NCBI RefSeq assembly: GCF_917563925.1
Contig: NZ_CAKJTJ010000006.1
Span: 128,534 to 192,533, forward strand
DNA: 64,000 bases
Direction: 5' to 3'
Origin: Sutcliffiella rhizosphaerae
GTDB taxonomy: Bacteria; Bacillota; Bacilli; Bacillales; Bacillaceae_I
Part shown: positions 56,411 through 64,000 of the stretch, one piece after another
Position numbering within the stretch: position 1 is the stretch's first letter
Layout: each line of letters begins with the position of its first letter
Notes under the pieces: model-generated
The model's input: only the letters and a program-made list of their open reading frames with translations
Told to the model about the DNA's origin: nothing
Databases searched by the model: none
Made by a program: the position numbers and the translations under genes

Positions 56411-56774
56411 TTTGTTCGCTCTCATTATCCAGCAATTAAAACAGGTATATGGCCATGACATGAAAGTTTACGATGAACCTATCCAACAGGGAATGGTTAC
56501 TCCCTCCTTTCTGGTACTTTTAGTAGATGATGACCAGGAAAGGAAACTTGGCAATTTATCAGAATGGGAATACATGTTTAACATTACTTATTTTCCTCAT
56601 GATAAACGTAATATAAACGCTGAAATGAACCAGATAAGCGAGTCTTTTAAAATTAATTTCCGCTATATAGGTAATAGGTTTCACGTTCATAGATTAAAAG
56701 CAAGCAAGTCTGACGGTGTGTTAGTTGGAGATAAAATGCAATCCTTGCAATTCGGAGGTGTTTTCAGTGAGTAA
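56400..56774 (+). CDS. Tail terminator-like protein (XkdJ/YqbJ-like)
   Basis: The 124-residue protein (MVTPSFLVLLVDDDQERKLG, YMFNITYFP, then RLKASKSDGVLVGDKMQSLQ) fits tail-terminator proteins of the phage-family DUF6838/XkdJ type. The TTG start at 56400 is poorly spaced from AAGGAG, so the exact start is unsure. Last intact gene before the deletion. Confidence 0.75.
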   Translation: MVNDLFALIIQQLKQVYGHDMKVYDEPIQQGMVTPSFLVLLVDDDQERKLGNLSEWEYMFNITYFPHDKRNINAEMNQISESFKINFRYIGNRFHVHRLKASKSDGVLVGDKMQSLQFGGVFSE

Positions 56775-56877
56775 AGGAAAAGAATTGAAACAAAGAAAGT
56801 TTAGTAAGTCTGCCTTCCTTGATGCAGAGGTTGACACGAATAAGCGACTTCTCTTAGATGTCCTGGAACGGACTTAA
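56767..56877 (+). pseudogene. Truncated YkzM/YqzN-like small protein
   Basis: GTG 56767 opens 36 codons (KFSKSAFLDAEVDTNKRLLL) resembling the start of the small protein that stands between the tail terminator and the sheath gene in PBSX/skin phages. It ends early (LERT, stop) at the junction with tail-fibre sequence. The remaining part and the following tail genes are missing. Confidence 0.6.
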
Positions 56878-56880
56878 ACT
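56862..56880. other. Deletion junction: tail gene block missing
   Basis: Up to about 56862 the sequence reads as a YkzM/YqzN-like gene. From 56865 the other frame reads GTDLNSLTQTGFYAG, which matches the internal fibre repeats (TGTDLNNLDATGFYCG at ~57480). The joint therefore lies within a few bases of 56865. In related phages sheath, tube, tape measure, LysM-like and baseplate genes lie between these two genes. Confidence 0.8.
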
Positions 56881-58364
56881 CCTTAACACAAACAGGATTT
56901 TATGCCGGAAGTAATTTAGGGAATGCTCCTACAAACAATTGGTATTATGTCATCCATATTAATATAGACAGTTCGGTTGCTTTACAAGTGATATATCATC
57001 ACTCAAGTAATATAAAACAGTTTATGCGTCGAAAAGCTACACAATGGGAACCATGGGTGGAGATAGAGACCACAGCTGGAGCACAAGCAAAAGCTGATGT
57101 TGCTCAAACGGCTGCTATTAATTGGGCTAGGAGCTTTGGGCTGGGTGGTGCATCCAAGATTATAAGTAACCAAGACCTAAACACAATTGTTGACACAGGT
57201 TTTTACTATGGCCAGAATATGGCTAACGCTCCAGGAGAAACTACTGCTACAATGTGCTTGATTGTAATTAGTATTAATTCTGGTGCGTGTATACAGAAAA
57301 TTTTTAGACACAATTCAAATGTAAATACATTTGTACGTAGGCAAACCTTGGGTGTTTGGGAACCTTGGATAGAGATGGAAAATACCACGGGTTCTCAAAC
57401 AAAAGCCGATCAGGCAAAAACAGAAGCCATCAATTGGGCCAAAGGTTATGGACTTGGAGATGTAGCCAAGGACATCACAGGGACTGATCTTAACAACTTA
57501 GACGCAACAGGATTCTATTGTGGGTCTCATTTAGGTAATTCTCCAGGGTCTGAAACATTCTGGTTTTACGTAATCAATATCAAGATAGGGAACACCCATA
57601 GTCATCAATGTGCCTTTAGGCATACTACTAACATGTCAATAAGTCCGGTTATGTATATCCGCAGGCAAGGCGGTACTTCATGGACACCTTGGGTTGAGTT
57701 AGAAACGACATCTGGCGCACAAGGAAAATCCGATCAAGCTAAAGATGCTGCTATCAATTGGGTTAAAAGCCACGGAATAGGGACTATCACTAATGGTGTT
57801 TCCAATCTAAATACGTTGATGACTTCGGGTTTATACAACGTATCATCCAGTGCATCAGGTCAACCTCTAAGTGGGAATTCAGGAGCAGTACTTGTAATAC
57901 AAGGTGGTGCTGGTGGATGTACCCAAATATGGACATTGGCCAATACTCTTACTAATGATCGTATTTTTGTACGTCACTACACAGGGAGTGCTTGGACTGA
58001 GTGGAGTGAAATGGAAACAACCAATGGAGCTCTTTCAAAAATTCAAACACAACCGAATTGGATAAATGCTGTTTTACTAAATGGTTGGGCAAATGTATCA
58101 GGATATCCACCTGCAAGCTATATGAAAGAACAAACTGGTACCGTGCATATTAGAGGTTATATTCAAACACCAGATTCCTCTCCATTGCATATGTTTGTGC
58201 TTCCAGTTGGATTGCGACCTTCTCAAGATAGGTATGTTGCCACGATGGGGTTTGACAGGGGCGTAATTGCTCCACAAATGTTGTGGGTTAGTAGTTCGGG
58301 AACGGTACGATTGCCAACGGGTTTTGGAGGGCCGGTTAGTATTGAGTATTCATTTAGAATATAA
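56865..58364 (+). pseudogene. Tail fibre, 5'-truncated, with pyocin-knob-like repeats
   Basis: The open frame carries about four repeats of roughly 90 residues, each with D-L-N-x(4)-T-G-F-Y, F-R-H, R-R-Q, W-x-P-W-x-E-x-E and A-I-N-W-A (examples EPWIEMENTTGSQTKADQAK and TPWVELETTSGAQGKSDQAK), the pattern of pyocin-knob fibre proteins. A C-terminal tip domain follows (VHIRGYIQTPDSSPLHMFVL). The 5' end is cut by the deletion; the first possible start (GTG 56988) has no ribosome site. The product is probably not made. Confidence 0.8.
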
Positions 58365-58378
58365 GTGAGGTGAGTTGC

Positions 58379-58738
58379 ATGGGAATTAAGCAAGTATATC
58401 GGATAGATGAGAGAGGGTTATTAATTGAACCCATCCTAATAGAATCTACGATAGTGGAAGAAGAAGAAGTATTTAATATTCCGGAAGACTGTATTGAAGT
58501 AGAACCTCCAAACGGGTTGTATATGCCATTATTTGATGGAGATATATGGATTGAATCCATGTCTCAAGAAGAAATTGATGAACTGAAAAACAAACCAAGA
58601 CCAAAGACTGAATTGGAAATACTGACGGAAGAGAATGCAGAACTTTGGTATGCTCACATGCTTACTACCAACAAGTTATCACAGGTAGAAAGAGAAGTGG
58701 TAGAATTGTGGTATACCATGATGGTAGGAGGTGTCTAA
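58379..58738 (+). CDS. XkdW-like fibre-associated protein
   Basis: The 119-residue protein has an acidic middle (CIEVEPPNGLYMPLFDGDIW) and C-terminal helices (LTEENAELWYAHMLTTNKLS), as in XkdW-like proteins coded after the fibre gene and thought to be fibre chaperones. ATG 58379 follows GAGGTGAG. Confidence 0.75.
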   Translation: MGIKQVYRIDERGLLIEPILIESTIVEEEEVFNIPEDCIEVEPPNGLYMPLFDGDIWIESMSQEEIDELKNKPRPKTELEILTEENAELWYAHMLTTNKLSQVEREVVELWYTMMVGGV

Positions 58739-58739
58739 T

Positions 58740-58874
58740 TTGTGGTTTGATCGAATAAATAGATTCTATTCTCAAGGGTTATGGACCAAAGAAATGGTTG
58801 CAGATGGTGTCCGAGTTAATGTACTTACTGAAACAAAATATAAAGAAATTACTGGGGAAGAATACAACGCATAA
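58740..58874 (+). CDS. xkdX: XkdX family protein
   Basis: This 44-residue protein (MWFDRINRFYSQGLWTKEMV, then KYKEITGEEY) matches the XkdX family found after fibre genes in PBSX-like phages. TTG 58740 is seven bases behind GGAGGTG. Function unknown. Confidence 0.8.
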   Translation: MWFDRINRFYSQGLWTKEMVADGVRVNVLTETKYKEITGEEYNA

Positions 58875-58925
58875 TAAATAACATTGGTTCATTTACAAAG
58901 ATAATATAAATAGGGGGTCAAGTGA

Positions 58926-59192
58926 TTGGAGGAAGTAAATGTGGATATCTGGCAAGAAAAAATCAAAAAAGATATCGAGGATTTACAAAAGAACAGCAAT
59001 AGATTCGAAAAGGATATACGAGATTTACAAGATAAATCACTGCTGCATGATAGAGACATACGAGACATGAAACAAGATTTAGCGGAAATTAAGGATGATC
59101 TTAAATGGCTACGTCGATCGATAACCAACGCATTTATTGTGGGGATTATTGGTGGGGCGATGGCCATTTTTTATGCCGTATTACAACAATAA
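58926..59192 (+). CDS. xhlA: XhlA-like haemolysin/holin-associated protein
   Basis: The 88-residue protein has a long coiled coil (EDLQKNSNRFEKDIRDLQDK) and one C-terminal membrane segment (AFIVGIIGGAMAIFYAVLQ), the XhlA layout. In PBSX XhlA works with the holin to release the endolysin. TTG 58926 suits AGGGGG; GTG 58941 behind GGAGGA is an alternative. Confidence 0.85.
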   Translation: MEEVNVDIWQEKIKKDIEDLQKNSNRFEKDIRDLQDKSLLHDRDIRDMKQDLAEIKDDLKWLRRSITNAFIVGIIGGAMAIFYAVLQQ

Positions 59193-59206
59193 AGGAGGAA
59201 TTAAGA

Positions 59207-59482
59207 ATGATTAACTGGAAAGTACGTTTTTCTAACAGGCTGTGGGTGATTACTTTCATCGCACAGCTATTTATTTTGGTGGAGATAATGTTGGTAGGAG
59301 CACATGCTGTAGGGCTGACAGATTTTCAATTAACAGAGGAAATCAAAGGTTGGGTACTTGCGGTTGTAAATGCCATCTTTGGAGTATTCGCTACTTTAGG
59401 AGTTGTTCAGGATCCAACCACAGTTAGTTTAAGCGATAGTGAACAAGCAAAACGTTACAAGAAACCTAAATCGAGTTTATAA
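59207..59482 (+). CDS. Phage holin (phi-LC3 type)
   Basis: This 91-residue protein begins INWKVRFSNRLWVITFIAQL, has two membrane segments and ends in a charged tail (SDSEQAKRYKKPKSSL). It fits phi-LC3-type holins that open the membrane for the amidase. ATG behind AAAGGAGG. Confidence 0.85.
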   Translation: MINWKVRFSNRLWVITFIAQLFILVEIMLVGAHAVGLTDFQLTEEIKGWVLAVVNAIFGVFATLGVVQDPTTVSLSDSEQAKRYKKPKSSL

Positions 59483-59507
59483 GCTGCCTTTCGGGGTGGC
59501 TTTTTAT
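59479..59507 (+). terminator. Terminator between holin and amidase
   Basis: AAGCTGCC and GGTGGCTT (two G-U pairs) form the stem, followed by TTTTTAT. It overlaps the holin stop. Confidence 0.55.
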
Positions 59508-59539
59508 ATATAAAAAATTATTAAAGGAGAGTGTTTTAC

Positions 59540-60403
59540 ATGGTGAAAATATTTATTGATCCAGCTCATGGCGGAACAGATCCAGGAGCAGTTGGTAACG
59601 GGTTACAGGAAAAGAATCTTAACCTACAAATTGCTACACGTGTTAGAGATATGCTCATTAATGAGTATAACGGTGTCACTATTCTAATGAGCAGAACTGG
59701 AGATCAAACTCTTTCTCTTGCTCAACGGACAAATGCAGCTAATACATGGGGAGCTAACTTCCTCCTATCCATCCACATTAATGCTGGTGGTGGAACAGGT
59801 TATGAAGATTTCATTTATCCAGGTGTGGGAGCCCCAACTACCACTTATCAAAATCTTATTCATGAAGAAATTATGAAGCTAGTAAACTTCCGTAATCGTG
59901 GAAAGAAGACAGCTAATTTTCATATGCTTCGTGAATCTCGAATGCCAGCATTATTAACCGAAAATGGGTTTATTGATAATGCAGAAGATGCAGCAAAACT
60001 TAAAACAGCATCCTTTATCGAGAGCATTGCACGTGGCCATGTAAACGGTATTGCACGATGCTTTAACCTACCTAGAAAGACATCAGGTATCTATCACACT
60101 GTAGTTGCAGGAGATACGGTTTATGGATTAAGTCAGCGTTACGGCAGCACAAACCAACAAATCAGAAGCTGGAACAACCTTGATAGTAACTATACGATTG
60201 TTATTGGCCAAGTACTATTAGTGAGTGGTGGACCAGGTACTTCAAGTAATTCATCCAATGCAGTACATTACACTGTAAAAAAAGGTGATATTGTATCAGT
60301 AATTGCTCAACGTCATGGGACAACTACAGATAACATTAAGAAGTTAAATAATCTTAAAAATGTTAACCTAATTCATCCAGGTCAACGTTTAAGAGTGAAG
60401 TAA
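59540..60403 (+). CDS. N-acetylmuramoyl-L-alanine amidase with two LysM repeats
   Basis: The 287-residue endolysin has an Amidase_3 domain (IDPAHGGTDPGAVGNGLQEK with the zinc-binding His and Glu; SIHINAGGG; LTENGFIDN) over residues ~1-175. Two LysM repeats follow at ~191-233 (YHTVVAGDTVYGLSQRYG) and ~244-287 (HYTVKKGDIVSVIAQRHG). ATG 59540 follows AAAGGAGAG. Last clear phage gene. Confidence 0.93.
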   Translation: MVKIFIDPAHGGTDPGAVGNGLQEKNLNLQIATRVRDMLINEYNGVTILMSRTGDQTLSLAQRTNAANTWGANFLLSIHINAGGGTGYEDFIYPGVGAPTTTYQNLIHEEIMKLVNFRNRGKKTANFHMLRESRMPALLTENGFIDNAEDAAKLKTASFIESIARGHVNGIARCFNLPRKTSGIYHTVVAGDTVYGLSQRYGSTNQQIRSWNNLDSNYTIVIGQVLLVSGGPGTSSNSSNAVHYTVKKGDIVSVIAQRHGTTTDNIKKLNNLKNVNLIHPGQRLRVK

Positions 60404-60415
60404 TAAAAAGGGGTA

Positions 60416-60446
60416 ACCTACTAGATGGATAGTAGGGTGTTTTACA
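60416..60446 (+). terminator. Terminator after the amidase gene
   Basis: ACCTACTA and TAGTAGGGT (one bulged G) form a stem followed by GTTTT. The remaining gap to 60792 contains no gene; it holds the third GTGCCGATT copy (60585) and a Fur-like palindrome (60594-60606). Confidence 0.55.
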
Positions 60447-60584
60447 AAATAAGTGATTGACTTCAAAAGTTGTAATTTCTAAACAAAAATATTTAGTATA
60501 GGCGTAATATAAATATCAATCCGTTGTGCATATTAAATGCATCCGTAAAATTGAAGTAAGCAAAAAAGAATAATAATTTAATTT

Positions 60585-60593
60585 GTGCCGATT
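60585..60593 (+). repeat. Third GTGCCGATT copy near the right prophage end
   Basis: The nonamer equals the two copies at the left end (28979, 28990) in the same orientation, as expected for an arm-type site on the other side of the attachment site. A nonamer match alone can be chance. Confidence 0.4.
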
Positions 60594-60606
60594 AATGATA
60601 ATCATT
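60594..60606. promoter_or_regulatory. Fur-like palindrome of uncertain use
   Basis: AATGATAATCATT is a perfect 13 bp palindrome equal to the centre of the 19 bp Fur consensus; the outer bases fit poorly. No gene starts nearby on either strand, so a regulatory role is doubtful unless it is left over from the host locus. Confidence 0.3.
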
Positions 60607-60792
60607 GATGATTTATTATAATAATTAGATCAGTGAAATGCTACATTTGTCTGCAAATGTTCAATTCAAAACTAACCATACAGAAGCATTGTGAATTTTA
60701 TATGTTACGAAATATCGATGATGTATTTAAGGTTTTCCTTGAGAATAAAATAGTTTCAAATTGCTTAAAGTTAAGGTAATTAATTTTCGTTA

Positions 60793-60840
60793 CAAAAAAA
60801 ATCACCTCAACAATCAGTCTATAGAATAATTGTTGAGGTG
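60793..60840 (-). terminator. Terminator of the secreted FN3-like protein gene
   Basis: A perfect 12 bp stem (CACCTCAACAAT with its complement) is followed on the minus strand by eight T. Confidence 0.85.
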
Positions 60841-60851
60841 AATTAAATGGA

Positions 60852-62240
60852 TTATCGAGTTACACTCCAAATTGTAGTGACTCCAAACAGTGCAAGAAAA
60901 TCGGTGTGCCATTGTCGGTAAAGAGTACCAACATGATCAGATTCATAAGGTACTATATAAAACTCATGTGATGGTGCTTTATCATGCCATCCATTAGCTA
61001 CTACTCTACCATTGGCTTGGACAGTGACAGCTACTTCATAATTTATATCAGGTGATGGAAAAGTAAATGGGTTTGCACTTGCATGATTCATTTTAAAACT
61101 AATTTGGTTTGATTTACTTTTATCGATATTAGTAAGCCACATATCATTAGCTGCTGGAGCAGATTTACTATCTAGAAAATTACCTTTGGCATCATAGGCC
61201 TTAGTTAGACCAGTATAAGGAAAGTAAAAAACAGATTTACTTGATGAACCAAATAATACATTTACATTAAATCGAGTTCTAAAAGAGTTTGACCAAAAAT
61301 CGAATCCTCTACTATCACCTGAAAAATAGGCAATGCGTCCACCTTTAGTAGGTAAGTACCTAACTGGATTTGGCGCAAGTTTCATAGGTATGAAAGTAGA
61401 ATATTGAAGAGTATACATTGGAATAAAAGTTGATTGAGAAGAAAAAGCAAGTGAATTTACCTTGTTTAATGAAGGTTTATAGACTATCGAAAGTTCAAAC
61501 TCTTGATATGATAATTTTTCTAGCATCTCATCTGTCAAATTAATATTATTTTCTTTCGCTTTTTGCTTTATTTCATCTATTTCTTCTTGAGATTTTTTCG
61601 TGAATGAAACTACACTATAGAGATGTTCTTCATAATCTTTCAATTCTATAGAATAATTATCCGTTTCTGTTACTGTGCTAATTTTTACTTTATCCACATA
61701 AACTTCAAAAACATTATCATGAGATGGAAGATTAATCCATTGTATATTTAAAGAATTATCATGGTAATTAGCAATTATTTGAGATTCTTCAAAAATTTCT
61801 TTTGGAGTTTTTTCTTGTTTAAAGGATCTTTTAGAAAATGAATTTATTCCTTCTTCAATTAGTGTTGAAACATCAATATTAGATGTATATAGTACATTTT
61901 TTTCTTTATCTAGAGCTGAAACTTCAAATTCATATCTTGTTTTAGAATCTAGATCTTCTTGAGAAAATTTTGAAGATGAGCCGTTATATATAATTTCGTC
62001 TACTAACTTCATCTCCTCTTTTCCGTTTGTAGTGTTAACTTCCCATTGTTCAATGTTCTTTTGAGTAATAACGTATGTTTGACCAATATCTTCCCATTCA
62101 AAGGAAATTGAATGGGAACTTGGTATAACTGTTACTTCCCATTCGGTATTCTCTGCTAAAGTACTTCCTTTGTCCTGAACCAAAAAAAACATTGAAAATA
62201 TAAAAATACTAATTAAACATAATTTAAAAATATTAGACAT
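60852..62240 (-). CDS. Secreted protein with FN3-like segments and DUF3238-like C-terminus
   Basis: The 462-residue protein has a signal peptide (FKLCLISIFIFSMFFLVQDK) and two beta-rich, fibronectin-III-like segments (around residues 40-130 and 160-215). Its C-terminal domain (RIAYFSGDSRGFDFWSNSFR, and HKAPSHEFYIVP-type APSHEFYIVPYESDHVGTLY) resembles DUF3238 proteins of bacilli. ATG 62240 follows AAAGGA; an in-frame TTG seven codons upstream is less likely. Host gene or prophage cargo cannot be decided. Role unknown, presumably at the cell surface. Confidence 0.7.
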   Translation of the reverse strand: MSNIFKLCLISIFIFSMFFLVQDKGSTLAENTEWEVTVIPSSHSISFEWEDIGQTYVITQKNIEQWEVNTTNGKEEMKLVDEIIYNGSSSKFSQEDLDSKTRYEFEVSALDKEKNVLYTSNIDVSTLIEEGINSFSKRSFKQEKTPKEIFEESQIIANYHDNSLNIQWINLPSHDNVFEVYVDKVKISTVTETDNYSIELKDYEEHLYSVVSFTKKSQEEIDEIKQKAKENNINLTDEMLEKLSYQEFELSIVYKPSLNKVNSLAFSSQSTFIPMYTLQYSTFIPMKLAPNPVRYLPTKGGRIAYFSGDSRGFDFWSNSFRTRFNVNVLFGSSSKSVFYFPYTGLTKAYDAKGNFLDSKSAPAANDMWLTNIDKSKSNQISFKMNHASANPFTFPSPDINYEVAVTVQANGRVVANGWHDKAPSHEFYIVPYESDHVGTLYRQWHTDFLALFGVTTIWSVTR

Positions 62241-62288
62241 AAATCCTTTCTTCCCCCTCAATTTTTATACCTTTATATAATAATTAAA

Positions 62289-62318
62289 TTGCCTGATTAT
62301 GTCAATATATGATAATAT
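62289..62318 (+). promoter_or_regulatory. Probable promoter of the cell-wall-binding protein gene
   Basis: TTGCCT (62289-62294) and TAATAT (62313-62318) are 18 bp apart, in the short region divergent from the neighbouring secreted-protein gene. Confidence 0.5.
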
Positions 62319-62351
62319 ATGAAAAGTATTAAAAAATTAGGGGGAAATGTA

Positions 62352-63911
62352 ATGTTCAGGAAATTGGTAGTTTATATTAGTCTATTGACTTTTGCTATTG
62401 TGTGGACTATAAACGTAAATGAAAGTTATGCAAGTACTTCAACTACATATACTGGTGTAGTTAAAGAAACAACTTCACATAATTATGTTTTTGAAACTCA
62501 AGGAACAGGAGTTTTAAATATATCAAGTAGTAAGAATACTAGTTCAATAACTCATTTAGTAACCTCGAGTGATAATAGTAAACTTTTTGGTTCGGGAGAC
62601 TCCTTGCCTGCTGGTAAATACAATCTTTTAATCACATCTACTTCAAAAAATAGTACGGAGTATTCTATTACTTTATCAGGATTAAATTTTACTTCAACGC
62701 CAAAATCCTTGCCTTCAGTTCAGCTGACTAGTCCAGATGCTGACTATACTCGTTTACCTAAATTCACTCCAACAGTTAGAGTTGCAGGAAATTCGGATGC
62801 ATTAACTAACTACATAGTTAATCCTTGGCTTAAGCAATCATATTTCCGTTCTTCTGGGAATTTTTCTCAAGTAGTTCAATTAGGGATGGGCTCAAATATA
62901 GTTAGTCTTAATTCTGAAAGAGAAACCGGAAATTCTATAGTGAATTTTAAAGAAGTTGTTTCTCCTGGTTTGAAAAGAATTGAAGGTCTAAATAGGTATG
63001 CAGTTTCTGCTAATATTAGTAAAGAGTTATCTGACTGGGACTTATTATCTGATACTATTGTTATTGCAAGAGGTGATGAATACGCAGATGGTATTACAGG
63101 AGCTCCATTAGCAGCTGATTTAAATGCACCACTACTTTTAACAACACCAGGTGCATTACCTAATGAAATTAAAAATGAAATAAAACGCTTGGGTGCCAAA
63201 AATGCTGTGATTCTAGGAGGAACAGTAGGAGTATCGCCAAACGTTGAGAATGAATTGAAACAACTTGGAGTAAATTCTATAAAGAGAATAGCGGGCGAAA
63301 ATAGATATTCATTAGCTGTCAATATTGCAAATGATTTACTTACTCCCAAAACTAGTCAAGCCATATTAGTGTCAGGGGAAAATTTTTCAGATGCATTAGC
63401 AGTATCAAGTTATGCTGCAAGTGTAGGTCAACCAATATTACTTACAAGAAGTGCAGGAATTCCTACTGAAGTAACCAATTTTCTGAAAACAAATCCACAA
63501 ATTAAAAGCGTTGTTATTGTTGGTGGTACAGCATCAGTAAGTCAGACAATTGAAAGTGAATTAAATAAATTGGTAGATACTTATAGAATAACAGGGCGCG
63601 ACAGATACGAAATTTCTACAAATGTAGCTGATTTCTTTGGGGCATCTTCTAACTCAGTAGTAGTCACAACTGGTCTGAATTTCTCAGATGGTTTATCAGG
63701 CGGAGTGCTTGCGGCATTAAGAAATCACCATTTAGTTTTAACAAGAGAAGATTATTTACCTAATACTACTATAAATGGATTATATAAATTATATTTTCAT
63801 AGAGGTGAAAGAGAAGGGGTAGAAGGTTTGGATTCTGTTTATGTATTAGGTGGATTAAATACTATTTCCGCTGAAATAGAAACAGAATTAAAGAATAAAT
63901 TCATAAAATAA
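62352..63911 (+). CDS. Secreted protein with three cell-wall-binding (CWB2) repeats
   Basis: The 519-residue protein has a signal peptide (residues ~1-28), a beta-rich domain at ~30-110, and from about 220 three CWB2 repeats (starts RIEGLNRYAVSANIS, RIAGENRYSLAVNIA, RITGRDRYEISTNVA; each contains a segment like AVILGGTVGVSPNVENELK). CWB2 repeats anchor proteins to secondary wall polymers. ATG 62352 follows TTAGGGGGAAA. The passenger function is unknown. It may be host or prophage-carried. Confidence 0.88.
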   Translation: MFRKLVVYISLLTFAIVWTINVNESYASTSTTYTGVVKETTSHNYVFETQGTGVLNISSSKNTSSITHLVTSSDNSKLFGSGDSLPAGKYNLLITSTSKNSTEYSITLSGLNFTSTPKSLPSVQLTSPDADYTRLPKFTPTVRVAGNSDALTNYIVNPWLKQSYFRSSGNFSQVVQLGMGSNIVSLNSERETGNSIVNFKEVVSPGLKRIEGLNRYAVSANISKELSDWDLLSDTIVIARGDEYADGITGAPLAADLNAPLLLTTPGALPNEIKNEIKRLGAKNAVILGGTVGVSPNVENELKQLGVNSIKRIAGENRYSLAVNIANDLLTPKTSQAILVSGENFSDALAVSSYAASVGQPILLTRSAGIPTEVTNFLKTNPQIKSVVIVGGTASVSQTIESELNKLVDTYRITGRDRYEISTNVADFFGASSNSVVVTTGLNFSDGLSGGVLAALRNHHLVLTREDYLPNTTINGLYKLYFHRGEREGVEGLDSVYVLGGLNTISAEIETELKNKFIK

Positions 63912-63942
63912 AATCCGAAAAAATTATTTAAATTGTTATAAT

Positions 63943-63985
63943 AAAACCTAAGACCTCTCAAAGGAGAGGTCTTAGGTTTTGTAAT
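63943..63985 (+). terminator. Terminator of the cell-wall-binding protein gene
   Basis: AAAACCTAAGACCTCTC and GAGAGGTCTTAGGTTTT form a perfect 17 bp stem, with T-rich flank on both strands, so it may act in both directions. Confidence 0.85.
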
Positions 63986-64000
63986 TAGTTCTCTGTTATA

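Larger units (their letters stand above)
28960..60600. mobile_element. Defective PBSX/SPP1-type prophage inserted behind sufB
   Basis: From the integrase pseudogene to the amidase the genes follow standard temperate-phage order: integration and immunity leftward, then early, replication, regulation, packaging, head, tail remnant and lysis rightward. The left boundary lies between the sufB stop (28916) and the integrase end (28998). The nonamer GTGCCGATT, found twice at the left end (28979, 28990) and once at 60585, suggests the right end lies shortly after 60593, but no core duplication was found. The integrase has two frameshifts, and the tail genes between 56862 and 56873 are deleted. Confidence 0.85.

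Noticed and set aside
60721-60760. AAGGTTTT/GAATAA match to the region behind sufB as attR core
   Set aside because: Only eight contiguous bases match, which is expected by chance in AT-rich DNA.
62876-63349. 157-codon minus-strand frame within the CWB2 gene
   Set aside because: Antisense shadow caused by the repetitive coding sequence; no ribosome site or domain.

Overview
The window looks like the chromosome of a low-GC, spore-forming Bacillaceae bacterium. The evidence is spore genes (CotF-like coat proteins, YuzL), AGGAGG-type ribosome sites with many TTG/GTG starts, and a gene order close to the Bacillus subtilis yusV-to-yurU (sufB) block read in reverse. I infer family only, not species.

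Host part, 1-28916. A Fur-type divergent promoter separates a siderophore-binding lipoprotein (1315-2292, minus) from an operon for two FecCD permeases, a YusV-like ATPase, a ferric-siderophore reductase and YusU. Two coat-type proteins and a FadM-like proline dehydrogenase follow. Next is the fadN-fadA-fadE beta-oxidation operon behind a FadR-type operator, then yusI, gcvH, yusG, yusF, yusE, an MFS transporter, a yusD-like gene and a lipid kinase. A SAM-I riboswitch precedes metN-metP-metQ. yurZ, a small gene with no standard start codon, and the sufCDSUB iron-sulfur operon complete the block. Two intergenic arrays have a 20-21 bp period (1-77 and 14505-14625).

Prophage, about 28960 to at least 60590, inserted just behind sufB. 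The layout is integrase (two frameshifts), ImmA-like protein, repressor, operator region, Cro-like protein and DUF771. Small early genes, Gam-like protein, AAA ATPase, DUF669 protein, P4-type primase-helicase, an AT-rich iteron region, YopX, an ERCC4 nuclease, a cytosine methyltransferase with an ATA start, a Spo0E-like phosphatase and an ArpU regulator follow. An accessory region (43072-47632) holds single genes, several closed by their own terminator. Among them are a HEPN-like protein, several membrane proteins and a DPG-repeat peptide. Late genes run through terminase, portal, a head protein with a toxin-50-like tail, scaffold, major capsid and connectors. The series then breaks off: at about 56862-56873 a YkzM/YqzN-like gene is joined to the middle of a tail-fibre gene, so sheath, tube, tape measure and baseplate genes are missing. 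XkdW, XkdX, XhlA, holin and amidase complete the lysis end.

The prophage is therefore very probably defective: its integrase is broken and its tail genes are gone. Repressor, replication, packaging, head, lysis and cargo genes remain largely intact. The right attachment site was not found. Two secreted-protein genes after 60850 (an FN3/DUF3238-like protein and a cell-wall-binding-repeat protein) could be host genes or prophage cargo.

The best candidates for new biology are the Spo0E-like gene with Spo0A-type boxes, the HEPN protein and neighbouring cassettes, the DPG-repeat peptide, and the capsid-linked toxin/immunity pair.
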